Source: an uncultured Clostridia bacterium (GTDB lineage: Bacteria > Bacillota > Clostridia > Oscillospirales > Acutalibacteraceae). Taken from it: a stretch of DNA of 6,471 nucleotides. Shown here one piece after another: positions 1 to 5,098 of this stretch; position 1 is the first letter of the stretch; each line of letters begins with the position of its first letter. Under the pieces are notes generated by a model. It saw only the letters and a list, made by a program, of their open reading frames with translations, was not told the DNA's origin and made no database searches. Location of the stretch: positions 1 through 6,471 of the forward strand of contig CANRDH010000090.1 in NCBI GenBank assembly GCA_947629295.1, in the 5' to 3' direction. The position numbers and the translations under genes are program-made.

Positions 1-230
1 TTGGAGTTATCCACATATATTATGGGATTGTCGCTGATGTCATTGCCTTTCTCATCGTAGATCTTCAACTGGGTTGCAACTGAGCCTGAAGCTGCGCTTG
101 CTGTAATGCTGCCTTCGGAAAGAAGTGTTGCCGTACCTACGGCGCTGCCCGTGAGAAGCAATGCTGCGGCTGAAAAAACAGCGAGCGCTTTCTTGGCATA
201 TGATTTCATGTTACCGTTGGCATTTCCCAT
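1..230 (-). CDS. Secreted protein of unknown function, N-terminal part
   Basis: The first 76 codons of a gene that runs off the left edge. The start at 230 is preceded by AGAAGGAG with a 10-base gap; the later in-frame Met8 has no such site. The N-terminus is a long signal peptide: Lys9, Lys13 and Lys14, then a hydrophobic stretch at about residues 15-37 rich in Ala, Leu, Val and Gly. A likely signal peptidase I site is TASA-A near residues 43-47. The visible mature part (QLKIYDEKGNDIS, then NPIIYVDNS) has the alternating pattern of a beta-sandwich or Ig-like domain, but too little is visible to name a family. The protein is exported; whether it is anchored to the wall or carries catalytic domains cannot be seen. 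It has its own promoter and a long leader. I am sure of the gene and the signal peptide; the function is unknown. Confidence 0.85.
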   Translation of the reverse strand, partial: MGNANGNMKSYAKKALAVFSAAALLLTGSAVGTATLLSEGSITASAASGSVATQLKIYDEKGNDISDNPIIYVDNS

Positions 231-424
231 TTTTATCAATCTCCTTCTTGTAGATTTCGGGGTACGGGAACACATCCGAGCTTATGTACAGTGTGACACA
301 TATCCCTTCAAGCTGTGTACGGTTCCGTTTGAGGGGTTAAAAAATCCCTGCCGGGAAGCGGTACATCAATATTACACCAACTGTTATCCAAAAAGCGGTA
401 TGTATTCCATATATACACCCTATT
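231..424 (-). promoter_or_regulatory. Long, foldable 5' leader of the secreted-protein gene
   Basis: About 195 bases lie between the predicted transcription start (near 424) and the ATG at 230, long for a simple leader. Nested complementary arms are visible: GGAAC (267-271) with GTTCC (322-326), AGCTT (279-283) with AAGCT (310-314), and ATGT (284-287) with ACAT (298-301). Nearer the promoter, on the minus strand, a short TCCC/GGGA stem (345-356) is followed by six T (339-344), a weak attenuator-like shape. I do not recognise a known riboswitch class. The open frame on the plus strand across this segment looks like a shadow, with no ribosome site. Control by this leader is an inference. Confidence 0.4.
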
Positions 425-430
425 AAGTAT

Positions 431-459
431 ATTTTAGCATTACACCTACTGCAAGTCAA
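431..459 (-). promoter_or_regulatory. Sigma-70-type promoter of the secreted-protein gene
   Basis: Read on the minus strand, TTGACT (459-454) is followed by exactly 17 bases and then TAAAAT (436-431). Each box differs from consensus at one position and the spacing is ideal. It points at the secreted-protein gene, and no other minus-strand gene lies between. The predicted start of transcription is near 424. Confidence 0.75.
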
Positions 460-683
460 TAATTATTTATGTAAAAATGGTAGTTTTTGCATATGATTTG
501 TTGTTAATTTAAGTGCAGAATTACCAAAGAAAATTATTTTTTGTTTTTTATCCGAAAAATTCTTTTTTGAGCAAATTTACTCCTATAACAGCAGTGATGT
601 CCCGGACTTTAATGCGACGGAGAACAACTTTGACTTGTTACGGAGGCTAATTTTTCACTTAATCTGTCCGTTAAAACAGATCT
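460..683. other. Gene-free stretch between the secreted-protein promoter and the decarboxylase terminator
   Basis: No convincing gene was found on either strand. The left part is very AT-rich, as expected upstream of a strong promoter. The part at about 583-660 is less AT-rich and reads unlike its flanks. A 6-bp inverted repeat, ATCTGT (662-667) with ACAGAT (676-681), sits next to the terminator. Short peptide-like frames exist on the minus strand, but none has a start with a ribosome site. It could be a decayed gene or a small interspersed repeat; this cannot be decided here. Confidence 0.4.
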
Positions 684-720
684 AAAAAAATACACTGTCG
701 CAAGTATATGCGGCAGTGTA
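684..720 (-). terminator. Rho-independent terminator of the decarboxylase gene
   Basis: An 11-bp stem is formed by TACACTGTCGC (691-701) and GCGGCAGTGTA (710-720), with one wobble pair and an 8-base loop. Read on the minus strand it is followed directly by seven T (690-684). It lies 37 bases past the stop codon of the decarboxylase gene, which reads toward it. There is no T run on the plus-strand side, so it acts in one direction. Confidence 0.9.
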
Positions 721-757
721 AATATAATTCATTCTGTCAATAATAATATCAGTAATG

Positions 758-2017
758 TTATTTGATTATGTCCCAATAATTTTCAAGTGTTGCAAAATAA
801 TCCTCGGGTGTTTCCGCTCTCCTTATTTCGACAACAGAGCCGTCCTCCCTGAGAAGAAGCTCGGCGGATTTAAGTCTGCCGTTATAGTTGTAGCCCATTG
901 AAAAGCCGTGCGCGCCGGTATCATGTATGACAAGGATATCACCGATATCAATTTTCGGAAGCCGGCGGTCTATGGCAAATTTATCATTGTTTTCGCAAAG
1001 TGAACCCGTTATGTCATATGTATGGTTACATTGATCATCCTCCTTGCCGAGAACCGTGATGTGATGGTAAGCACCGTACATTGCCGGACGCATAAGGTTT
1101 ACCGCACAGGCGTCTACTCCTATATAATCCTTATGTATATGCTTTTCATGAATTACAGTTGTAACCAGATGTCCGTAGGGGGCAAGCATAAAGCGTCCGA
1201 GTTCCGTATATATACTTGCATTTCCGAGATCTGCGGGTACGAGTATTTCGTCAAATGCTTTATGCACACCCTCGCCTATTGCAAAAATATCATTAGGCTC
1301 TTTATCGGGGGTATACGGTACGCCTACTCCGCCCGAAAGATTTATAAAGCTTATCTCTATTCCGGTTTCTTCTTTGATTTCGACAACAAGCTCAAAAAGT
1401 ATTCTGGCAAGGGTTGGGTAATATTCATTGGTTGTTGTATTCGAGGCAAGAAATGAATGAATGCCGAATTTCTTTGCTCCCTTTGCCTTAAGCGTTTTAT
1501 ACGCTTCGATTATCTGCTCCTTTGTCATACCGTATTTTGCCTCGCCGGGATTATCCATTATGGTTGTGGATATAGAGAATGTTCCGCCCGGATTATATCG
1601 GCAGCACACAGTTTCGGGGATACCGCAGGCTTTTTCCAGTGTTTCTATATGCGTGATATCGTCAAGATTAATAATCGCTCCGATATCATTTGCATATTTG
1701 AATTCCTCGGGCGGAGTATCGTTTGAGGAAAACATTATAAACGGAGCCTCGAATCCGCATTTTTTGCTCATGAAAAGCTCGGTATATGACGAACAGTCCG
1801 TTCCGCAGCCCTCCTCCCTGAGTATCTTGAGAATAGTAGGGTTGGGAGTAGCCTTCACGGCAAAATATTCACGGAAGCCCTTGTTCCATGAAAATGCCTT
1901 GTTCAGATTGCGTGCATTTTGCCTGATAGCCTTTTCGTCATATATATGGAAGGGCGTGGGGAAACGTTTTATTATCTCCTCCGCCATACTTTTGTTTATA
2001 AATGGTTTCTTTGACAT
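758..2017 (-). CDS. lysA: PLP-dependent decarboxylase, diaminopimelate decarboxylase-like
   Basis: A complete 419-residue, fold type III PLP enzyme of the LysA/ornithine decarboxylase superfamily, of normal length. The usual reaction is decarboxylation of meso-diaminopimelate to L-lysine in the cytoplasm, the last step of lysine synthesis. Visible landmarks are the PLP lysine K55 in YFAVKATPNP, H187 in GIHSFLASN, the glycine loop SGGVG (228-232), ELGR (272-275), R310-P311 in MRPAMYGAYH, the catalytic cysteine C341 in GSLCENND, and Y378 in YNGR. Several motifs deviate from textbook LysA: HIGS is FLAS, EPGR is ELGR and CES is CEN. It may therefore belong to a divergent LysA branch or act on another amino or carboxyamino substrate. 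The start at 2017 is supported by TGGAGGG with a 7-base gap. The gene stands alone, with its own promoter and terminator. The superfamily is certain; the exact substrate is not, and the symbol is tentative. Confidence 0.85.
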   Translation of the reverse strand: MSKKPFINKSMAEEIIKRFPTPFHIYDEKAIRQNARNLNKAFSWNKGFREYFAVKATPNPTILKILREEGCGTDCSSYTELFMSKKCGFEAPFIMFSSNDTPPEEFKYANDIGAIINLDDITHIETLEKACGIPETVCCRYNPGGTFSISTTIMDNPGEAKYGMTKEQIIEAYKTLKAKGAKKFGIHSFLASNTTTNEYYPTLARILFELVVEIKEETGIEISFINLSGGVGVPYTPDKEPNDIFAIGEGVHKAFDEILVPADLGNASIYTELGRFMLAPYGHLVTTVIHEKHIHKDYIGVDACAVNLMRPAMYGAYHHITVLGKEDDQCNHTYDITGSLCENNDKFAIDRRLPKIDIGDILVIHDTGAHGFSMGYNYNGRLKSAELLLREDGSVVEIRRAETPEDYFATLENYWDIIK

Positions 2018-2050
2018 ATTTTTACCCTCCAGAGTTACAAATACATCATA

Positions 2051-2080
2051 ATACTACTACATAAAGCCTCTTTTTGTCAA
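2051..2080 (-). promoter_or_regulatory. Promoter of the decarboxylase gene
   Basis: On the minus strand a perfect TTGACA (2080-2075) is followed by 18 bases and TAGTAT (2056-2051). Transcription would start near 2044, giving a leader of about 27 bases, too short for a lysine riboswitch. A TATTAT three bases further on is a poorer alternative because its spacing would be 21. Confidence 0.7.
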
Positions 2081-2149
2081 GTACTTTGGCTTTATTAAAC
2101 ACTGTATCAATTTTCCCTGATTGAAAAATCTTCCCGAAGGAGAAAAAAT

Positions 2150-2503
2150 ATGAAAAAGATATTATCATTTGTTACAACGGAGTGTTCTTTGGACAACAGG
2201 CTTGCACTTATATATTTTCTTAATCTGTCCGATTATTTGTTTACACTTGTTCTTATTTCCAGCGGACTTTTTATAGAAGCTAATCCATTATTATCCCTCA
2301 ATATTGACGGATTGGGCGGATTTCTGGCAAAATGCATTTTACCCTTACTCCTGATTTTCTATATTCGCAGCAGATTTGTAAATAATCCGACAAAACATAT
2401 TTTTGCTGCAAAGCTCATGCTCGATATTCTTTTATGCTTTTATTTTTTTATAAACTGTTTCCACCTGTTTTGGTTGAGCTATACAGTAATGATTTTTATA
2501 TAG
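2150..2503 (+). CDS. Small integral membrane protein, DUF5658-like
   Basis: A 117-residue, mostly hydrophobic protein with a good ribosome site (GAAGGAG, 7-base gap). Three membrane segments are apparent: about 18-41, 57-72 and 86-115. The first contains N25 and D28 in FLNLSDYLFT and ends in IEANPLL (42-48). A helix with an N-x-x-D pair followed by a conserved xEANPL turn is the layout I associate with the uncharacterised DUF5658 family; this is recognition by eye, not a search. There is no signal peptide cleavage site and no catalytic motif. It is read away from the decarboxylase gene, and I could not find a strong promoter in the gap between them. No terminator follows, so its transcript probably continues into the glycosylase gene. 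The role is unknown. Confidence 0.75.
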   Translation: MKKILSFVTTECSLDNRLALIYFLNLSDYLFTLVLISSGLFIEANPLLSLNIDGLGGFLAKCILPLLLIFYIRSRFVNNPTKHIFAAKLMLDILLCFYFFINCFHLFWLSYTVMIFI

Positions 2504-2507
2504 CTGA

Positions 2508-2536
2508 TTGTAAAAAGTATGTTATTATGATAGAAT
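2508..2536 (+). promoter_or_regulatory. Promoter of the uracil-DNA glycosylase gene
   Basis: TTGTAA (2508-2513), exactly 17 bases, then TAGAAT (2531-2536). It begins just after the stop codon of the membrane-protein gene. Transcription would start near 2543, leaving a leader of about 49 bases before the ATG at 2592. The -10 box overlaps the upstream ATG at 2535, so that ATG would not be in the message made here. Confidence 0.65.
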
Positions 2537-2581
2537 GATAAAAGAACGAAGTAAATCAGGAGCTTTCTCTGGGGTTGTATC

Positions 2582-2587
2582 GGAGGT
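2582..2587 (+). promoter_or_regulatory. Ribosome binding site that sets the glycosylase start
   Basis: GGAGGT lies 4 bases before the ATG at 2592. The in-frame ATG 19 codons upstream has no comparable site, so this one decides the start. Confidence 0.8.
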
Positions 2588-2591
2588 CAAT

Positions 2592-3179
2592 ATGGACGGT
2601 AAAAAGACAGCGGAATTATCGGAATTGGAAAAGGAATGTTTATCCTGCCAAAAGTGTAAGCTCTGCCCCGGAAGACATAATGTTGTTTTCGGGGTCGGGG
2701 TCAGCGACGCAGAGGTCATGTTTATCGGAGAAGGCCCCGGCGAGCAGGAGGATATAAAGGGAGAGCCTTTTGTCGGTAAAGCAGGTATACTGCTTGACAA
2801 AATGCTGACTGCTGTAGATTTGGACAGGAAAAGGAATATATACATTGCAAATATAGTAAAATGTCGTCCGCCGCATAACAGAGACCCTCTGCCGGAGGAG
2901 CAGGATTGCTGTATACCGTGGCTGAGGCGGCAGTTTGCTATTATCCGACCGAAAATCGTTGTATGTCTGGGAAGGATTGCAGCGGCTAAGATTATAAAGC
3001 CGGATATAAAAATTACGGCAGAGCATGGAAAACTGTTCAAAAAGGGCGGTGTCATTATGATGCCTGTCCTGCACCCTGCGGCACTTTTGAGAAATCCGTC
3101 AAGCAAGCCGGCAGCTTTTGAGGATTTTCTCAGGCTTCAGGAAATTATAAAGGAGGAATGTGAGCAAACCTATGGTTGA
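2592..3179 (+). CDS. Uracil-DNA glycosylase, family 4 (iron-sulfur type)
   Basis: A 195-residue DNA repair enzyme that cuts uracil, arising from cytosine deamination, out of DNA to start base excision repair. The likely [4Fe-4S] ligands are C19 and C22 (SCQKC), C91 (IVKCRPP) and C107, a spacing matching my memory of the Thermus thermophilus enzyme; C16 and C25 are extra cysteines beside the first pair. The active-site motif GEGPGEQED (46-54), the uracil-contact region with N87 in ANIVKCRPP, and the DNA-intercalation motif HPAALLRNP (161-169) are all intact. The length fits the compact family 4 enzymes. An in-frame ATG at 2535 would add 19 residues rich in Ser, Gly and basic residues with no counterpart in the family, and it overlaps the promoter, so 2592 is chosen. 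It should be fully functional. A hairpin terminator follows. Confidence 0.95.
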   Translation: MDGKKTAELSELEKECLSCQKCKLCPGRHNVVFGVGVSDAEVMFIGEGPGEQEDIKGEPFVGKAGILLDKMLTAVDLDRKRNIYIANIVKCRPPHNRDPLPEEQDCCIPWLRRQFAIIRPKIVVCLGRIAAAKIIKPDIKITAEHGKLFKKGGVIMMPVLHPAALLRNPSSKPAAFEDFLRLQEIIKEECEQTYG

Positions 3180-3208
3180 TTTATAGTTGATTGAGATGAA
3201 ATCTTCGC

Positions 3209-3245
3209 AAGCTGCGCCTGTTTTTAGGTGCAGCTTATTTATGTT
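3209..3245 (+). terminator. Probable terminator after the glycosylase gene
   Basis: An 11-bp stem, AAGCTGCGCCT (3209-3219) with AGGTGCAGCTT (3226-3236), has one G-T wobble and a 6-base loop of GTTTTT. The following ATTTATGTT is T-rich but broken, so it is weaker than a classic terminator. It lies 30 bases past the glycosylase stop codon. Confidence 0.6.
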
Positions 3246-3502
3246 CAGCTAAGCGGATTTCCGTAAAAGGTAATGCGCTTTTTTATATTATTAAAAAGAA
3301 TTTGCTCCTGCTTTGGTTGATGTTTGACTTCAAGCAGATCTGTGATAAGCAAAATCAGCAAATAAGACAAAAGTACTCTACCGGCGGTTGATTCGGCGAA
3401 CTCAACCGCCGGTATGTTGAAAAGCTGTCCGATATATCTTATCCTACATATGGCGATAGTTTTTAGAGCTCTTTTTGTTTCGTACAGAAGCGGACTTACT
3501 GA
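3245..3502 (-). other. Unassigned open frame without a start codon, possible gene remnant
   Basis: No intact gene lies between the glycosylase terminator and the ABC remnant at 3507. On the minus strand one frame is open for 85 codons, from a TAG at 3505-3503 to a TGA at 3247-3245. Its product is protein-like, with a hydrophobic run YLLILLITDLLEV (about residues 47-59) followed by a basic tail KHQPKQEQILF. It has no ATG and no ribosome site. On the plus strand a shorter frame, ending at the TGA inside the hairpin at 3379-3414, also looks peptide-like, so strand and reality are both uncertain. A frame of this length can occur by chance. If real, it is the tail of a broken gene, possibly a mobile-element protein, abutting the ABC remnant almost to the base. 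Confidence 0.25.
3379..3414. repeat. GC-rich near-perfect hairpin, not a typical terminator
   Basis: TACCGGCGGTTGA (3379-3391) and TCAACCGCCGGTA (3402-3414) are perfect 13-base complements. The 10-base centre (TTCGGCGAAC) can add three TTC/GAA pairs around GGC with a single bulged C, giving about 16 pairs in all. Neither strand shows a T run after the stem, so it does not fit an intrinsic terminator. It is more GC-rich than its surroundings. It could be a palindromic interspersed repeat, an mRNA-stabilising stem or an element end. Confidence 0.8.
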
Positions 3503-3506
3503 CTAA

Positions 3507-3734
3507 CAAAAGCAGAGGGTGGCTGTTGCCCGTGCTATCGTGAATGATCCGTTATTTATACTTTCTGACGAGCCGACCGAAGCACTCGACACGAAAACCT
3601 CGGCGGAAATTACGGAGCTTTTCCAAAAGCTTAACGAGGAAGGAAAAACCGTGATTATAATAACCCACGACCCCGGAGCTGCGGAGAAGTGCAAAAGAAA
3701 AATTGAAATTTACGATGGTGAAATTTTGAATTGA
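3507..3734 (+). pseudogene. C-terminal remnant of an ABC transporter ATPase
   Basis: Seventy-five codons matching the end of a MacB/LolD-type ABC ATPase. They begin at QKQRVAVARA, the Q of the LSGGQ signature and what follows it. Next come Walker B (LFILSDEP), a D-loop region read as EALD where GALD or SALD is usual, and the switch histidine in IIITHD. The end, KIEIYDGEILN, is the normal C-terminus. The family is usually about 220-250 residues, so Walker A, the Q-loop and the first half of the signature are missing. The frame is closed by a TAA at 3504-3506, exactly where LSGG should stand, and no Walker A-like sequence is found upstream. The GTG at 3519 has only a purine-rich stretch too close to serve as a ribosome site, so translation is doubtful. 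It cannot bind ATP by itself. It lies just upstream of two permeases, so it is probably the relic of their former or a duplicated ATPase. Confidence 0.85.
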
Positions 3735-3791
3735 CCAATAATAAAAATCTGACCAAACTTTAATTTTAGTAAATGTTATATATTGTTTGGT
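3732..3791 (+). promoter_or_regulatory. Repeated TGACCAA elements in the leader of the permease operon
   Basis: TGACCAA occurs at 3732-3738 and again at 3750-3756, 18 bases apart (nearly two helical turns). ACCAAAC (3752-3758) is repeated inverted as GTTTGGT (3785-3791). The stretch is very AT-rich and contains TATATATT (3777-3784), but no well-spaced -35/-10 pair could be fixed. The layout resembles an operator for a transcription factor; this is an inference from repeats only. Confidence 0.35.
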
Positions 3792-3807
3792 AAATTTAAA
3801 AAATGCA

Positions 3808-3814
3808 GAAGGTG
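3808..3814 (+). promoter_or_regulatory. Ribosome binding site that sets the first permease start
   Basis: GAAGGTG lies 8 bases before the ATG at 3823 and differs from GGAGGTG at one position. It favours this ATG over the in-frame TTG at 3787, which has no ribosome site and falls inside the inverted repeat. Confidence 0.65.
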
Positions 3815-3822
3815 TGACAAAA

Positions 3823-5097
3823 ATGTGGTTTGCTTTGGTTTTTAAAAATCTGAAGAAATTTATTGTGAACAGACCTGTGCTATTTTGTTTTATAATTATT
3901 TCTCAGATCGCCTGTATTGTAACCGTGCTGACCGTTTCGGGAATGATCGATGCCGCCACCCCTGTTCCTACAGAGGACAGAAGTGAATATAATAAGTCGT
4001 TTCATATTTATACGGCGGATTATGATAACTATGACGACGAGATGATGTGCACAAAGCTTTATGACATTAAAACAGGTGAGCTTATTTATTCCGGAACGGA
4101 TGAGAGTGAAGCAGATAAGGCAATTGAAAAGTTGGGGAAGAAATATAATACCTCCGCAGAGTCTCTCGTATACTCATTGCAGGAAGAATTACCGGGAAAT
4201 TATAAAGAATTGCCGAAATACAAGGATGTAAAAAATAAACTGAAAAACGTATTGAATTCTGCAAACGGGGTATTGACCTATGCTGTGGTGTCAGGATATA
4301 CCGATGATACGTTCAGGTACTCATATTCCGCCTATCGTGCAAATGATGATATTATGAAGGAATACTTTTCGTTTTTCGGTGATAATGAAAACGATATACA
4401 AATAACAAAGTATGAAGGATTGAAGGATACATTCTGGGATTGTTCCGAGGGAGATAAGGTAAAAATAAATAATAAAGAATACATTGTTTCCTCTGTTGAA
4501 ACCGTTTCGCAAAATGAATCGGCGGATACGGCATATAAAATGAGGATATCCGCTATGGATGATGATTTCATGGTTTGTTCGGTGTCAATTCTTGCTGATA
4601 ATGCATCTTCAAAGCAGAAAAAACAAATCTATGAAACAATACAAAAAGAATTTTCGGATCTGACGAATGATATAGAAGAACCCGAACCCGAGCCTCTTCT
4701 TGAAAAACAGTTCAACAATATGATTTATGTTGTTTCATTTATAATTATGGCGGTCGTTCTTCTTAATATTTCAAGGCTTTATACATATATCCTGTCAAAA
4801 AGGAAAAAAATATTGATGATATCTTCGCTCTGCGGCGGAAACAGGATTCAGATATTTGTTATGTATATAAGTGAAGTATTTGTGACCCTTGCTGTTTCCT
4901 GCGTTATAGGCTTTATCATATTCAAATATTTATTATCGGGACTGATAGCCTTCCTGTATCCGTCCTTTGAAAGCTTCTTTACAGCCGATATATATCTTTT
5001 AGTTTTCGGTGTATATATTGTTCTGGGTCTTTTAATAATGACCTTAAATATTATACCTATGATAAGAAAATCGGTAATGGATCTGAAAAGGAGCTGA
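3823..5097 (+). CDS. ABC transporter permease, FtsX/MacB-like, first of a pair
   Basis: A 424-residue membrane protein with the four-helix MacB/FtsX layout: one helix at about 19-41, a large outer domain of about 255 residues, then helices at about 300-324, 342-375 and 389-412. The loop after the second helix carries SKRKKILMISSLCGGNR, matching the cytoplasmic coupling region where FtsX permeases contact their ATPase. The outer domain is rich in Asp, Glu and Tyr. It contains GDKVKINNKEYIVSSVE (210-226), a weak match to the beta pattern of MacB-type outer domains, and an EPEPEP run just before helix 2. It probably works as a heterodimer with the next gene product, powered by a separate ATPase. 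Substrate is unknown; such systems export or relay signals for peptides, lipoproteins or antibiotics. The start is the ATG with GAAGGTG before it; an in-frame TTG 12 codons upstream is less likely. Confidence 0.85.
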   Translation: MWFALVFKNLKKFIVNRPVLFCFIIISQIACIVTVLTVSGMIDAATPVPTEDRSEYNKSFHIYTADYDNYDDEMMCTKLYDIKTGELIYSGTDESEADKAIEKLGKKYNTSAESLVYSLQEELPGNYKELPKYKDVKNKLKNVLNSANGVLTYAVVSGYTDDTFRYSYSAYRANDDIMKEYFSFFGDNENDIQITKYEGLKDTFWDCSEGDKVKINNKEYIVSSVETVSQNESADTAYKMRISAMDDDFMVCSVSILADNASSKQKKQIYETIQKEFSDLTNDIEEPEPEPLLEKQFNNMIYVVSFIIMAVVLLNISRLYTYILSKRKKILMISSLCGGNRIQIFVMYISEVFVTLAVSCVIGFIIFKYLLSGLIAFLYPSFESFFTADIYLLVFGVYIVLGLLIMTLNIIPMIRKSVMDLKRS

Positions 5098-5098
5098 T

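Noticed and set aside
106..426. Plus-strand open frame of 106 codons
   Set aside because: It runs antisense to the signal-peptide region and leader of the secreted protein, has no ribosome site, and its product matches no recognisable pattern.
662..681. ATCTGT/ACAGAT inverted repeat as a second terminator
   Set aside because: The stem has only 6 pairs, is AT-rich, and on the minus strand no T run follows it; the A run on its other side belongs to the neighbouring terminator.
1022..2051. Three plus-strand open frames opposite the decarboxylase gene
   Set aside because: They are antisense shadows of a clearly real gene with intact catalytic motifs and have no ribosome sites.
2018..2149. Lysine riboswitch or other RNA element upstream of the decarboxylase gene
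   Set aside because: The gap is short, the mapped promoter leaves only about 27 bases of leader, and no stem structure is present.
659..2231. Shared 13-base word CTTAATCTGTCCG near 658 and near 2219
   Set aside because: One copy is ordinary coding sequence, and a shared 13-mer is not surprising by chance in a window of this size.
2525..3106. Two long minus-strand open frames opposite the glycosylase gene
   Set aside because: The plus-strand frame holds all glycosylase motifs; the antisense products are low-complexity and without ribosome sites.
3519..3734. Reading the ATPase remnant as a real 71-residue gene from GTG at 3519
   Set aside because: No properly spaced ribosome site precedes it, and homology continues upstream of the GTG to the stop codon at 3504-3506, so the GTG is an internal codon of a broken gene.
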